64,000 nucleotides of DNA from Oceanobacillus jeddahensis. GTDB lineage: Bacteria > Bacillota > Bacilli > Bacillales > Amphibacillaceae. The translations under genes and the position numbers were made by a program. How positions within the stretch are numbered: position 1 is the stretch's first letter; each line of letters starts with the position of its first letter. The notes under the pieces are model-generated. The model was not told the origin of the DNA. It did no database searches and saw only the letters and a program-made list of their open reading frames with translations. Positions 35,320-45,698 of the stretch are shown here, piece after piece. The stretch lies in assembly GCF_000750635.1 (NCBI RefSeq), contig NZ_CCDM010000001.1, positions 558,001 through 622,000 of the forward strand, given 5' to 3'.

Positions 35320-35640
35320 CTAAAAAACCACGCCCGTATCGAATAAACGATAAGGACGTGGTTGGAATTTACGTGGTACCACCTTATTTTACTGTATGCT
35401 CACACATACAGCCTCATCAAGTACGAAAGCCCGAAGCTTTAATACTGTGGTATTGATAACGAGTACCAAATCTCGTCGGAACCTACTCATATTGATGGAT
35501 ATTTTCAGTACGAAGCTCAGAGGCCATTGTTCAGATCCTTATTCTTACTTCTTTTCAGCTACCGAAGCTCTCTGTGAAAAAATAGTTGAATCTTACTTTT
35601 CCTCTTCAACGCTTTTAATAAATAACAAAAGATTTAATCA
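35320..35640 (-). promoter_or_regulatory. T-box riboswitch, probable methionine specifier
   Basis: On the minus strand it contains GTTGAAGAGGAAAAGTAA, CAGAGAGCTTCGGTAGCTG, CTCTGAGCTTCGTACTGAA, GAGTAGG, the T-box motif GGTGGTACCACG (35372-35383), and a terminator AACCACGTCC..GGGCGTGGTTTTTT (35322-35363). Aligned to the T-box consensus the specifier is ATG at 35525-35527, within GAACAATGGCCTCTGAG; a one-base register shift would give AAT (Asn). The SAM hydrolase gene starts 65 bases downstream of the terminator. Confidence 0.9.
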
Positions 35641-35934
35641 ATTGTTAGATGCGAATTAAAGTCATTATAAGTAATAAAAATATAAAAAGCAAGTTTTTTA
35701 AAAAAAATAATAAAGGTCTAAATAACTGGTTTTTAAGGTTATTTTTGCATTTCTTAAATTCCAATGCTAAATGAAATATCTTTGCATAGGATAATAAGAG
35801 AAGTAACTATTTCTATTGATAGTGAAATAGGACAAGCATAAAAGAAAATGCAGTAATGGTAGATGAGTCTTTTCTGTTTGTTCAAGTTGGATCTAATTTT
35901 TCAAACACAATCACCCTCTTAAAATAAAACGTAA

Positions 35935-35969
35935 TTTACATATTCTTTACATTAACAGCAAACTATATT
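35935..35969 (+). promoter_or_regulatory. PhoP-like box and -10 of pstS
   Basis: Two TTTACA hexamers (35935-35940, 35946-35951) are spaced five bases apart and followed by TTAACA, as in PhoP-binding direct repeats. A TATATT at 35964-35969 could be the -10. The rest of 35641-36040 has no gene. Confidence 0.6.
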
Positions 35970-36052
35970 AATAATTCTTCTTTATACTTCAAAGTAAGGA
36001 CAGAGGAGAAATGTCCAGTAAATAATGAGGATAAATTTAAGGGGGCACTTTG

Positions 36053-37012
36053 ATGAGCTTTAAACGGTTTACTTTATTCTTTTTTGTTGCTGCTTTACTT
36101 TTCTTAGCAGCATGCGGTTCAGGAAATGCAGATGGTGCAGGAGATTCTGAATCTGATAATAACGAAGAGTTGTCAGGTAACATTGCAATTGATGGTTCAG
36201 GTACGGTATATCCATTAATGGCACGTTTAGCTGAAGATTATATGATAAATGAACAGCAAGGTGTATCAGTAGAAGTAAGTCGTGCCGGGACAAGCGCAGG
36301 CTTTAAAAAGTTTCTGGATGAAAATGGTACAGACTTTAACGATGCGTCACGGGAAATAAAAGAAGAAGAACAAGCAACAGCAGATGAGTTAGGTATAGAA
36401 GTTCAAGAGTTAAAGGTTGCTTTAGATGGTTTAACGATTGTGACACATCCAGATAATGACTGGGCAACAGAGTTAACTCCAGAGCAAGTACAAGGAATTT
36501 TTCTTGGAGACTATACAAAGTGGTCGGATATAGATGACTCTTGGCCAAACGAAGATATAAAAACGTATGGTCCAAATGAAAATCATGGAACATATGAATT
36601 CTTTTACGAAGAGATTTTAGAAGAACAGGATTTAATAGAAGGGATTGATCTTCAACAAGACTATTCTACGTTAGTGACATTGATTTCAGAAGATAAGAAC
36701 GCCATTGGATTCTTCGGTTTTGGATACTATCAAAGCAATCAAGACACAATTAATGCTGTATCCATTGATTTTGGAGAAGGAGCGGTTGATCCTTCTCTCG
36801 ATACAATTGCAGAGGATGGACCTTACGCAGATTATACACGACCAGTATTTACTTACTTGAATGTAAATCATGCGCAGGAAAAACCGGAAGTTCTTGATTA
36901 CGCAAAATATGTCTTAGAAAATACAAATAATGTTGCTGGGGAGACAGGGTTTGCACCAATTCCTGATGAGGAAGTCCAATCTCAGATGGAAGTTTTAGAA
37001 GGAATCGAATAA
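36053..37012 (+). CDS. pstS: Phosphate ABC transporter substrate-binding lipoprotein
   Basis: A 319-residue extracytoplasmic phosphate-binding protein. The lipobox LLFLAACGSG predicts a lipid-anchored Cys near residue 21. PstS features: IAIDGSGTVYPLMARLAEDY, SRAGTSAGFKKFL, GLTIVTHPDNDWA and LISEDKNAIGFFGFGYY. I chose ATG at 36053 after GGGGG, one codon after an in-frame TTG. First gene of a pst operon; it probably gets more transcript than the permeases because of the following hairpin. Confidence 0.95.
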   Translation: MSFKRFTLFFFVAALLFLAACGSGNADGAGDSESDNNEELSGNIAIDGSGTVYPLMARLAEDYMINEQQGVSVEVSRAGTSAGFKKFLDENGTDFNDASREIKEEEQATADELGIEVQELKVALDGLTIVTHPDNDWATELTPEQVQGIFLGDYTKWSDIDDSWPNEDIKTYGPNENHGTYEFFYEEILEEQDLIEGIDLQQDYSTLVTLISEDKNAIGFFGFGYYQSNQDTINAVSIDFGEGAVDPSLDTIAEDGPYADYTRPVFTYLNVNHAQEKPEVLDYAKYVLENTNNVAGETGFAPIPDEEVQSQMEVLEGIE

Positions 37013-37016
37013 GTTA

Positions 37017-37066
37017 AGAAGACAGATGAGCGGTGTGGGAAATCACTTCTCATCTTCCTCTTATTT
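37017..37066 (+). terminator. Partial terminator between pstS and pstC
   Basis: GATGAG pairs with CTCATC around a loop, followed by a T-rich tract. A weak terminator here would let pstS be made in excess over pstCAB, as is common in ABC operons. Confidence 0.45.
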
Positions 37067-37142
37067 TACACGACGTGGCCGATCTCAGTCGTTGAATGAA
37101 AAATGATAGATTTAAAGGAACGTTGGTTAAGATCCTCACAAC

Positions 37143-37195
37143 CTGGGACTGGAGTTGGGGCTGTGATTACTCGTCCCCTCAAAAATATTTGTGGA
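37143..37195 (+). repeat. R1 dispersed repeat, short central fragment within pst operon
   Basis: CTGGGACTGGAGTTGGGGCT and GTGATTACTCGTCCCCTC resemble the R1 centre. It lies in the 270-base space between pstS and pstC. Confidence 0.6.
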
Positions 37196-37281
37196 AACAT
37201 CGAAGTTAACACATTCTATGCTAGTAAAGAATGAACGAGTACATGCGTTTTTCTAAGAGAAGGAAAGGTGGCTTTAACATC

Positions 37282-38226
37282 ATGGCTACAAATAATAAGA
37301 ACCGTGCGTCGGTTAGTAAAATGATTGAACAACAAAAACAGAAACGGAAATTCTTTAATCAGCTGGAAAAATTTATACCAGCTCTATTATTGATTATTGC
37401 TTCCATATCGGTTCTTACAACAGTTGGGATTGTTTATACTTTATTCGCTGAATCGGTTGCGTTTTTCCGAAATGTGCCGATTCTGGATTTCCTTACAGGA
37501 ACAGTATTAAGACCGTTAAGCCAAAATCCTGAATTTGGTTTATTACCTTTATTAAATGGAACGATCATTTCAACCGTTATTGCCATGCTGGTAGCCGGAC
37601 CAATCGGAATGATGTCAGCAATCTATTTGAGTGAGTATGCTCCTGACAATGTACGGAGAGTACTAAAGCCATTACTGGAGATTTTAGCTGGCGTTCCAAC
37701 AATTGTTTACGGGTTCTTTGCGTTTACATTTGTGACACCTTTACTGAGAATGGTTTTTCCTTCCATTGAAGCAACAAATATTCTTAGTCCAGGAATTATT
37801 ATGGGGGTAATGATTATTCCAATGATTGCTTCCCTGTCAGAAGATGCCATGTCATCTGTTCCGAATTCTATTCGAGAAGGAGCTTTAGCGCTTGGATCAA
37901 CAAAGTTTGAGACAACATTTAAAGTAGTTATACCAGCAGCGTTATCTGGAATTATTGCTTCCTTTGTGCTTGGTATTTCCCGGGCAATAGGTGAAACGAT
38001 GATTGTAGCTATTGCAAGCGGAAGCTCCAAGAATTTCTCGTTTGATATTACTGGGTCTATGCAGACAATGACTGCTTATATCGTAGAAGTAGCAGGCGGG
38101 GAAGCAGCAGCAGGAACGACTATTTATTATAGTCTGTATGCTGTGGCGTTAACACTATTTGTTTTTACACTCATTATGAATCTATTAGCAAAATATATTT
38201 CACGGAAGTTTAGGGAGGAATACTGA
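37282..38226 (+). CDS. pstC: Phosphate ABC transporter permease PstC
   Basis: A 314-residue membrane permease with about six TM helices. BPD_transp_1 motif appears in EGALALGSTKFETTFKVVIPAALSG. I chose ATG 37282, preceded by AAAGGTGG, over the upstream in-frame 37231. Couples with PstA to move phosphate across the membrane using ATP hydrolysed by PstB. Confidence 0.93.
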   Translation: MATNNKNRASVSKMIEQQKQKRKFFNQLEKFIPALLLIIASISVLTTVGIVYTLFAESVAFFRNVPILDFLTGTVLRPLSQNPEFGLLPLLNGTIISTVIAMLVAGPIGMMSAIYLSEYAPDNVRRVLKPLLEILAGVPTIVYGFFAFTFVTPLLRMVFPSIEATNILSPGIIMGVMIIPMIASLSEDAMSSVPNSIREGALALGSTKFETTFKVVIPAALSGIIASFVLGISRAIGETMIVAIASGSSKNFSFDITGSMQTMTAYIVEVAGGEAAAGTTIYYSLYAVALTLFVFTLIMNLLAKYISRKFREEY

Positions 38227-38227
38227 G

Positions 38228-39118
38228 ATGGCAACGAAATATATGGATGCCGTGCTTGTTGAGAAGCGTATGTCGTCCCGTGTGCGAAAAAATACAGGCT
38301 TTAAAGGTCTCTTTTTTGCCTCCACATTATTTGGTCTGGTTGTGCTGGCAGTATTGCTTGTCCGTATTTTTACCCAGGGAATAGAATATATCAATATGGA
38401 TTTTCTGACGAATCACCTATCGACTGATGCGAGCAGAGCAGGAATTATGGGAGCTATTTTAGGCACTGCATGGCTGATGGTGGTCGTTATTCCAGTAACT
38501 ATGGTTATTGGTGTGGGAACAGCCATCTACATGGAATTGTATGCAAAGAAAGGAAAAGTTCAATCCTTTATTGCAACAAATATTTCCAATCTGGCAGGTG
38601 TTCCGTCCATTGTGTATGGATTACTAGGTTTGACGTTATTTGTCCGTGCTTTAGAGTTTGGCAATGTTATCTTAGCTGGTGGCTTAACCTTAGCTTTACT
38701 TGTTCTTCCCATCGTTATTGTTGCAGCACAAGAAGCGTTGCGGGCAGTACCGGGCAGCTTAAGTGAAGCATCTTACGGGATGGGGGCTACAAAATGGCAA
38801 ACGATTAGACGTATTATTTTGCCAGCAGCACTACCAGGTATTTTAACAGGAGCGATTTTAGCATTATCCCGTGCGATTGGAGAAACAGCTCCATTAACCG
38901 TTCTTGGCATACCGGCTTTATTAATTCCATTCCCATCCGGTATTTTTGATACATTTACGGCATTGCCGATGCAAGTTTATTATTGGACGATTGACTCTTC
39001 CCTTGTAGCAGAATATGCGAATTTAGCGGCTGCAACGATTATTGTATTATTGGTTTTGCTGTTTTTGTTAAACTCCATCGCTATTTTGATTCGGAATAAG
39101 TTTCAGCAGCGCTACTAA
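38228..39118 (+). CDS. pstA: Phosphate ABC transporter permease PstA
   Basis: A 296-residue permease with about six TM helices and the coupling loop EASYGMGATKWQTIRRIILPAALPG. It starts one base after the pstC stop, at ATG following GGGAGGAA. It is the partner of PstC. Confidence 0.93.
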   Translation: MATKYMDAVLVEKRMSSRVRKNTGFKGLFFASTLFGLVVLAVLLVRIFTQGIEYINMDFLTNHLSTDASRAGIMGAILGTAWLMVVVIPVTMVIGVGTAIYMELYAKKGKVQSFIATNISNLAGVPSIVYGLLGLTLFVRALEFGNVILAGGLTLALLVLPIVIVAAQEALRAVPGSLSEASYGMGATKWQTIRRIILPAALPGILTGAILALSRAIGETAPLTVLGIPALLIPFPSGIFDTFTALPMQVYYWTIDSSLVAEYANLAAATIIVLLVLLFLLNSIAILIRNKFQQRY

Positions 39119-39167
39119 ATGAATGAGACAGAATTTAATAAGCTGAAATAGGAGAGGAGAATATTCT

Positions 39168-40001
39168 ATGAGTACTGTAATGACGAAACAAATTAATTTA
39201 AAGCTTGTAAGAAACCCAAATGAAAAAAACGAACCGGAAGCGCCTAAAGAGGTCGTTTATGATACAAAAGGATTAAACTTATGGTACGGGGAAACACATG
39301 CTTTAAAAAATATTAATATGGGTATCAACGAAAAAGAAGTAACGGCGATTATCGGACCTTCTGGTTGTGGAAAGTCCACGTATTTGAAGACATTGAATCG
39401 GATGGTTGAATTAGTTCCAACCGTAAAGACATCTGGTCAGATTACGTATAAAGGCAAAAATATTTTAGATAAGTCCTTTCGAGTAGAAGATTTACGCACG
39501 CAAGTTGGGATGGTTTTTCAAAAAGCAAATCCATTTCCAAAATCAATCTATGAAAATATTGCTTATGGCCCTAAAATCCATGGTATAAAAAACAAGAAGA
39601 TTCTTGATGAAATTGTTGAAAACAGCTTGCGTGGTGCTTTTATCTGGGATGAGGTAAAAGACCGCCTTGGGGATAATGCCTACGGTTTATCAGGTGGTCA
39701 GCAGCAACGTCTATGTATTGCTCGTTGTCTGGCAGTGGAACCGAATGTTATTTTAATGGATGAACCAACATCAGCATTAGACCCAAAATCAACCTTACGC
39801 ATTGAAGAGCTTGTACAGGAGTTGAAGAAGGATTATGCGATTGTTATTGTAACGCATAATATGCAGCAGGCAGCTCGTATTTCTGACAAGACAGCATTCT
39901 TCTTAAATGGGGAGATTATTGAATATGATAAGACGGATCATATTTTCAATAATCCAGCAGATGATCGGACAGGAGATTATATTTCTGGACGATTTGGTTA
40001 A
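39168..40001 (+). CDS. pstB: Phosphate ABC transporter ATPase PstB
   Basis: A 277-residue ATPase. Motifs: [19 protein letters not shown] (Walker A), [16 protein letters not shown] (PstB-specific Q-loop), [29 protein letters not shown] and [15 protein letters not shown] at 39168 has AGGAGAGGAG upstream. No phoU follows in this window, unlike many pst operons. The gap 40002-40333 holds no gene; a DnaA-box-like inverted pair is at 40131-40151. Confidence 0.96.
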   Translation: MSTVMTKQINLKLVRNPNEKNEPEAPKEVVYDTKGLNLWYGETHALKNINMGINEKEVTAIIGPSGCGKSTYLKTLNRMVELVPTVKTSGQITYKGKNILDKSFRVEDLRTQVGMVFQKANPFPKSIYENIAYGPKIHGIKNKKILDEIVENSLRGAFIWDEVKDRLGDNAYGLSGGQQQRLCIARCLAVEPNVILMDEPTSALDPKSTLRIEELVQELKKDYAIVIVTHNMQQAARISDKTAFFLNGEIIEYDKTDHIFNNPADDRTGDYISGRFG

Positions 40002-40333
40002 TGAAATAAGACTTCTATGAGAATGGCTTTTCAGGTCATTCTTTTTTATTCGTCTGCCGCGTATTGAAAAATAGTAGAGGGTGGTCTCAAGTTTAAAAAA
40101 TGAGACGTAAGAGAAGAAGGTTTTCTGAATTTGTCCACAGCCTGTGGATACCACAAGGTTATGACAGTATGTGCAAATGCGTTCGTCTGTTTCTACGTTC
40201 TCTGAAAAAACCTTTTCCATTATCTAAGTATTATTTACGCTGGGATCGTATACTATCTTTGCCAATGTCTTGATGAGGGGAGGAGCACGGCCTTGTGAAA
40301 GTAATCTGGCATAAAAAAATTACATAACAACGT

Positions 40334-40576
40334 TCACGAAATTATTTTATAAATAATATGAAACGCTGCCGGAACAAGAATAACTAAGACGATAAATAAA
40401 TGGACGTATTTTCTGGATGCGAAGCTTGTATAAGTCCATAATAATAAAACAATAAAAGCTAGCATAGCGAATAATTCTATGAAAGCCATCCAAATTGTTG
40501 GATAGAATCTATACAAAATGGAGATGAAAAAATATATAATGCCACTCAGTATAAAAGCTTTCTTAGCTAAAGCCAT
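40334..40576 (-). CDS. Small membrane protein, 80 aa
   Basis: Not recognised. Predicted three hydrophobic helices: KAFILSGIIYFFISILYRF, WMAFIELFAMLAFIVLLLW and VHLFIVLVILVPAAFHII. ATG at 40576 is preceded by GCGGGGG at good spacing, which supports it as real. Single gene between the convergent pst operon end and the divergent GNAT gene. Confidence 0.6.
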   Translation of the reverse strand: MALAKKAFILSGIIYFFISILYRFYPTIWMAFIELFAMLAFIVLLLWTYTSFASRKYVHLFIVLVILVPAAFHIIYKIIS

Positions 40577-40741
40577 AGTTCCCCCGCCTTCTGCTAAACT
40601 TTTAATAACATAAATATATAGTCATTTTCCCCTTCATACAAAAGGTAAACATGCTTTATTAAATTTTGAAAGCGTTATTTTATGAATGGTTTGATCCGTA
40701 CGGTATAATAAATTTAATTTGAATAGAAGAAGGTGAGTAGC

Positions 40742-41155
40742 ATGCAATTTACATATAAAGAAATGAAAAAGCTGGATAAGCAGTGTTTAGAGGAGTTGTA
40801 TATAGATGTTGGCTGGTCTGCCTATACAAAAGATACAGATATGCTGCAGCAGTCTGTTGAGAACTCTCTGTATGTTTTAACAGCCTGGCATGAAGGTGAG
40901 TTAATCGGATTGATTAGAGTAGTAGGTGATGGCTTGTCTATCGTCTATATTCAAGATTTACTTGTGAGAAATGCATATCAAAACCAAAAAATTGGTTCTG
41001 TATTAATGCAAAGCGTATTAAAAAAATATGCGGATGTGCGTCAAAAAGTCTTATTAACGGAAGAAGCTCCTCATACAAGATACTTTTACGAAAAGAATGG
41101 GTTTAAATCATGTGATCAGGGAGTTGCGGTTGCTTTTGCGCAACTAAAGGCTTAA
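40742..41155 (+). CDS. GNAT family N-acetyltransferase
   Basis: A 137-residue acetyltransferase with the acetyl-CoA-binding region DLLVRNAYQNQKIGSVLMQSVL (Q/RxxGxG/A) and the C-terminal RYFYEKNGF. I chose ATG 40742 after AAGGTGAG rather than GTG at 40733. The substrate is unknown. Confidence 0.85.
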   Translation: MQFTYKEMKKLDKQCLEELYIDVGWSAYTKDTDMLQQSVENSLYVLTAWHEGELIGLIRVVGDGLSIVYIQDLLVRNAYQNQKIGSVLMQSVLKKYADVRQKVLLTEEAPHTRYFYEKNGFKSCDQGVAVAFAQLKA

Positions 41156-41245
41156 CAGATCTAAATATCTGTCTTAACTAAGTTTGGATATTTTCTGGAA
41201 GGGAACATAATAAAATAGAAGAATGATATAAAGGAGTTGTCAGAT

Positions 41246-41893
41246 ATGAATGTAGTTGTTATTGGAGCAAACGGACAAATTGGAAAACATCTTGTGAATC
41301 AGCTGCATGCACATGAACAACATGAGGTTACGGCGATGGTTCGTAAAGAAGGACAGAAAAAAGAATTAGAAGATAGAGGAATCCAAGCTGTTTTAGTGGA
41401 TTTAGAGGGAAGTATTTCTGAGTTGGAAAGTGCGATAAGAGATGCTGATGCAGTGGTGTTTACAGCAGGATCCGGCGGACATACCGGTCCAGATAAGACA
41501 TTGCTCATTGACTTGGATGGAGCAGTAAAATCGATTGAGGCTGCAAAAAATGCCAACGTCAATCGCTTTGTGATGGTGAGTGCATTTCAGGCACATAACC
41601 GGGATAGTTGGGCAGACAGTCCAATTAAGCCGTACATGGTAGCTAAACACTTTGCAGATGAAACACTGATGCAAAGCGGCCTTGACTATACCATTGTCCG
41701 TCCAGGCGGATTACAGAATGAGCCTGGAACCGGAAAAGTTCTGGCCGGTGAAAATCTGGAGAGAGGCAGCATTCCTCGTGAAGATGTAGCAGCAACCATT
41801 GTTGAAGCACTCGAAGCCCCGAATACGTATCAAAAAGGCTTTGATTTAATTACGGGGGTAGACACTATAAGTGATGCTATCGAAAAAATTTAA
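41246..41893 (+). CDS. yhfK: NAD(P)-binding SDR-like protein, YhfK family
   Basis: A 215-residue atypical short-chain dehydrogenase/NmrA-like protein closely resembling Bacillus YhfK. The dinucleotide motif is VIGANGQIGKHLV; other signatures are FTAGSGGHTGPDKTLLIDLD, FVMVSAFQAHNR and TIVRPGGLQNEPGTG. ATG at 41246 follows AAAGGAG. Function unknown; possibly NAD(P)-dependent sensing or epimerase-like chemistry. Confidence 0.88.
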   Translation: MNVVVIGANGQIGKHLVNQLHAHEQHEVTAMVRKEGQKKELEDRGIQAVLVDLEGSISELESAIRDADAVVFTAGSGGHTGPDKTLLIDLDGAVKSIEAAKNANVNRFVMVSAFQAHNRDSWADSPIKPYMVAKHFADETLMQSGLDYTIVRPGGLQNEPGTGKVLAGENLERGSIPREDVAATIVEALEAPNTYQKGFDLITGVDTISDAIEKI

Positions 41894-41900
41894 ATAATTA

Positions 41901-41932
41901 TGAGGGCGCTCTTTTAGGAGCGTCTTTTTAGT
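41901..41932 (+). terminator. Terminator after yhfK
   Basis: GGCGCTC pairs with GGAGCGTC and is followed by TTTTTAG. Confidence 0.75.
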
Positions 41933-42003
41933 GTACTAATTATAATTGAAATGAACAAGATATATTTTTAATCATTAGACAAAAGTCAAAGGGGGAGTTC
42001 GAA

Positions 42004-42555
42004 ATGATAGAAAACATAAAAATGGATTATTTTTACCAAGATGATTCTGATATAGAAAAAATCGCAGAATTGTATTGTATGACTTTTTTAACAGCTGATT
42101 ACTCCCATGAGGATAAAGGAAATGCTGTGAAAAATTTACGAAAGCATGCCGGATATGAAGGTTTTGTTGGGATAAAATCTAGAGACGAAGCAGGAAATGT
42201 CATTGGTTTTGCATATGGTTATACAAGCTTGCCAAACCAATTTTACAGAGAAAAAATTGCTGATCAATTACCAGAAGATCAAATAGATAGTTGGCTCTAT
42301 GACTGTTTTGAATTTGTTGAGCTGGCAGTGCATCACTCTTATAAACGCCTTGGTGTTGCAAGTAAACTACATGATGCGTTATTAGCAAATACGAATTGTA
42401 AAACTGCTGTATTAACAACGGGTGTTAAAAATAAGCCTGCAGTGAATCTGTATAGAAAGAAAGGCTGGGAACTTATTAAAAACGATGCTCCTGTTATTTC
42501 AGAGGCCAATCTTCAAGTAATCATGGGGAAAATATTAAACGAAATGAAATCCTGA
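42004..42555 (+). CDS. GNAT family N-acetyltransferase
   Basis: A 183-residue GNAT protein. The acetyl-CoA region is ELAVHHSYKRLGVASKLHDALL and the later strand AVLTTGVKNKPAVNLYRKKGW. ATG at 42004 follows GGGGGAG. The substrate is unknown; single-gene unit upstream of argGH. Confidence 0.85.
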   Translation: MIENIKMDYFYQDDSDIEKIAELYCMTFLTADYSHEDKGNAVKNLRKHAGYEGFVGIKSRDEAGNVIGFAYGYTSLPNQFYREKIADQLPEDQIDSWLYDCFEFVELAVHHSYKRLGVASKLHDALLANTNCKTAVLTTGVKNKPAVNLYRKKGWELIKNDAPVISEANLQVIMGKILNEMKS

Positions 42556-42767
42556 TTTTCCAAGTAATATCCCTATACAACTTAAACATTACTTATGAAG
42601 AAAAATATACATAATTCATTGCTTTCGAGTAGGTGTTTTTTCTGATAAATGTTCACATATGTCATTATATATGTTTCTGTAAATAAAGAAAAAAAGCTTG
42701 AAACTACACGTCATGACAGGGTAAAAGCTGAATTCCGCAAAAAAATAAAAAAATTTTAAAATACCCC

Positions 42768-42801
42768 TTGCATTATTATACATAATGATGCATAATAATT
42801 C
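42768..42801 (+). promoter_or_regulatory. argGH promoter with ArgR/AhrC box
   Basis: TTGCAT (42768-42773) and CATAAT (42791-42796) are 17 bases apart. Overlapping them are repeated A/T-rich half-sites, CATTATTATACATAATG and TGCATAATAATTCG, resembling ARG boxes. Arginine-dependent repression is therefore predicted. Confidence 0.7.
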
Positions 42802-42835
42802 GATAACAGCACATTTACGAGAGGGGATTTTTTAA

Positions 42836-44089
42836 GTGGCAAAAGACAAGATCGTTTTAGCTTATTCTGGAGGATTAGATACATCTGTAGCGGTGAAATG
42901 GTTACAGGATAAATATAATTATGACGTGATTGCAGTAGCATTGGATGTAGGGGAAGGGAAAGATTTAGAATTTGTGAAACAAAAAGCATTGGATGTCGGT
43001 GCTATTAAATCATATGTGATTGATGCGAAAAAACTTTATTCTGATGAATATGTATTGCCAGCATTGCAGGCTAACCTGCTTTATGAAGGGAAATATCCGT
43101 TAATTTCCGCATTATCCCGCCCATTGATCGCCAAAATATTGGTGGATATTGCAGAGGAAGAAGGAGCAGTAGCTGTAGCGCACGGCTGTACAGGAAAAGG
43201 AAATGACCAAGTTCGTTTTGATGTTGCATTTACAGCACTAAATCCGGAATTGAAGATCGTTGCTCCGGTTCGTGAATGGGCGATGTCCAGAGAAGAAGAA
43301 ATTGAATATGCGAAAGAACATGGTATTCCGATCCCAATTAAAAAAGACAGCCCATACAGTATTGATCAGAACCTATGGGGAAGAAGTAATGAATGTGGCA
43401 TTCTAGAGGACCCATGGGCAGAAGCTCCAAAAGATGCATATGATTTAACGCAAGATCCTGTAGATGCACCAGATGAAGCGCAAACTGTACAAATTACATT
43501 TGAACAAGGGAAGCCAGTTTCATTAGATGGGAAAAAATTAGATTTAGACGAATTGATTCTTACGTTAAATGAGATTGCTGGAAAACATGGTGTTGGAAGA
43601 ATTGACCATGTAGAAAATCGCTTGGTTGGAATTAAATCAAGAGAAATTTATGAGGCTCCAGCTGCAATGACATTAATCAACGCCCATCAAGAACTGGAAG
43701 CATTGACGTTGCCTCGTGAAGTAGCGGAATTTAAACCAATTGTGGAGCAGAAACTATCTCAGGCTGTTTATTACGGTTTATGGTATTCTCCATTAACAGA
43801 AGCACTACAGGCTTTTATTGAGAAGACACAAGAACATGTTTCTGGTACAGTAAAAGTGAAATTGTATAAAGGTCATGCACATGTTGTTGGAAGAGAGTCT
43901 GCAAACTCCTTGTATGACTTTGATTTAGCAACTTATAATAAAGATGATGCATTTGACCATGATGCAGCATTAGGATTTATTAAACTCTGGGGACTGCCGA
44001 CACAAGTACATGCTTCAGTAAATGGTCCTCAGGGAAACAAATCAATTGAGAAAGTAAAACTAGAGGTAAAGGAAGCTGTTAATCCGTGA
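42836..44089 (+). CDS. argG: Argininosuccinate synthase
   Basis: A 417-residue enzyme joining citrulline and aspartate with ATP. The N-terminal ATP-pyrophosphatase motif is [30 protein letters not shown] and [17 protein letters not shown] are diagnostic. GTG at 42836 follows GAGAGGGG. Its stop overlaps the start of argH, so the two arginine-pathway genes are translationally coupled. Confidence 0.96.
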   Translation: MAKDKIVLAYSGGLDTSVAVKWLQDKYNYDVIAVALDVGEGKDLEFVKQKALDVGAIKSYVIDAKKLYSDEYVLPALQANLLYEGKYPLISALSRPLIAKILVDIAEEEGAVAVAHGCTGKGNDQVRFDVAFTALNPELKIVAPVREWAMSREEEIEYAKEHGIPIPIKKDSPYSIDQNLWGRSNECGILEDPWAEAPKDAYDLTQDPVDAPDEAQTVQITFEQGKPVSLDGKKLDLDELILTLNEIAGKHGVGRIDHVENRLVGIKSREIYEAPAAMTLINAHQELEALTLPREVAEFKPIVEQKLSQAVYYGLWYSPLTEALQAFIEKTQEHVSGTVKVKLYKGHAHVVGRESANSLYDFDLATYNKDDAFDHDAALGFIKLWGLPTQVHASVNGPQGNKSIEKVKLEVKEAVNP

Positions 44090-45477
44090 AATTATGGGGT
44101 GGAAGGTTTACAAAACCAACGAATGAATTAGTCGACGAGTATACCTCGTCGATTCGTTTTGATCAGAAGTTAGCGAAATATGATGTTAAAGGCAGCCTGG
44201 CTCATGTTGAGATGCTGAAGAAATGCGATATTATATCTGGAGAAGATGCTGATCAGATTACAGAAGGGCTGAAAAAAGTTCTGGCCAAAATTGAAGCCGG
44301 GGAAGCTGAATTGTCAGAAGCGGATGAAGACATCCATATGAATGTGGAAAGATTGCTGATTGAAGAAATTGGTCCGGTAGGAGGCAAGCTTCATACTGGA
44401 CGTAGCAGAAATGATCAAGTGGCTTTGGATATGCGTCTGTATGCAAGAGAGGCAATCTCCGAACTGATTGTGCTCTTAAAATCAGTTCAGCAAGCACTTA
44501 TCGGGCAGGCAAAGGCAAACATCGATGTCATTATGCCGGGATATACACATTTGCAGCGTGCACAGCCTGTTTTATTCGCGCATCATATGATGGCATATGT
44601 ATTTATGTTTCAGCGTGATGTAGAGCGTATGGAGGACAGTTTGAAGCGTGTGAATAAATCACCGCTAGGCGCAGGAGCTTTGGCTGGGACAACTTTTCCG
44701 ATTGATCGCGCTTTTGTAGCTGAACAGCTTGATTTTGATGGAATTTGTGAAAATAGTCTAGATGCAGTAAGCGATCGTGATTTTGTCGTGGAATTCCTCT
44801 CCAATAGTTCGTTAATTGGTACACATTTATCACGTCTTTGTGAAGAGCTTGTGCAGTGGTCGAGCGCGGAATTTAATTTTGTCGAGCTGGATGACTCTTA
44901 TACAACAGGAAGCAGTATGATGCCGCAAAAGAAAAATCCGGATGTAGCAGAGCTGGTTCGTGGAAAAACAGGTCGTCTCTATGGTAATTTGCTTGGGATG
45001 TTAACCACATTAAAGGGCTTGCCGCTTGCCTATAATAAAGATATGCAAGAAGATAAAGAAGGCATGTTTGATTCGCATGAGACGATGAGAGGCGCGCTGC
45101 AGCTCTTTGCTGGAATGATCGAATCGATGGAGGTAAACAAAGAAAGTATGTACCAGGCTGTTTCGAATGACTATTCGAATGCTACGGATTTAGCAGATTA
45201 TCTGGTAAATAAAGGACTTACTTTCCGTGAAGCGCATGCTGTTGTCGGGCAGGTTGTTTTAAACTGTATTCAGACCGGTAAGTATCTGCTGAATGTGAGT
45301 TTAGATGAATTTAAACAATATTCAGATGTTGTCGAAGAAGATATTTTTGAAGCACTGAAGCCAGAAACTGTTGTTAACGCAAGAGCAGCTGCTGGCGGTA
45401 CAGCAAAACAAAGTGTTTTAGATCAAATTGACAAAGCAGAGCAATTACTGGAATTGTCTGATCCAGATAAGGTATAG
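44086..45477 (+). CDS. argH: Argininosuccinate lyase
   Basis: A 463-residue fumarase/aspartase-family enzyme that splits argininosuccinate to arginine and fumarate. Signatures: [38 protein letters not shown], and the catalytic-loop [15 protein letters not shown] at 44086 overlaps the argG stop in GTGA. A terminator follows. Note the TTG/GTG starts are common in this genome. Confidence 0.97.
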   Translation: MKLWGGRFTKPTNELVDEYTSSIRFDQKLAKYDVKGSLAHVEMLKKCDIISGEDADQITEGLKKVLAKIEAGEAELSEADEDIHMNVERLLIEEIGPVGGKLHTGRSRNDQVALDMRLYAREAISELIVLLKSVQQALIGQAKANIDVIMPGYTHLQRAQPVLFAHHMMAYVFMFQRDVERMEDSLKRVNKSPLGAGALAGTTFPIDRAFVAEQLDFDGICENSLDAVSDRDFVVEFLSNSSLIGTHLSRLCEELVQWSSAEFNFVELDDSYTTGSSMMPQKKNPDVAELVRGKTGRLYGNLLGMLTTLKGLPLAYNKDMQEDKEGMFDSHETMRGALQLFAGMIESMEVNKESMYQAVSNDYSNATDLADYLVNKGLTFREAHAVVGQVVLNCIQTGKYLLNVSLDEFKQYSDVVEEDIFEALKPETVVNARAAAGGTAKQSVLDQIDKAEQLLELSDPDKV

Positions 45478-45497
45478 TAAATAAGAGAAGAAAATGA

Positions 45498-45537
45498 ATG
45501 GAGCCCATATTAGTGGGTTCCTTTATTTTGTTTTTTA
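45498..45537 (+). terminator. Terminator after argH
   Basis: GGAGCCCA pairs with TGGGTTCC and T-rich sequence follows. Confidence 0.75.
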
Positions 45538-45698
45538 CACAATAAGAAAATAAATTGAGGGTGTAAAAAAGCTGGAAATGGGAATATAAAAAGGTAGTAT
45601 AGAAAGTGATTGGGTATCTGCTTGTTTCTTTTTCATAAAGTGGCAGGACCTGTTATCTTTTTTACAGCTTTATTTTATAGAAAAGGCGGTAAGGTATA

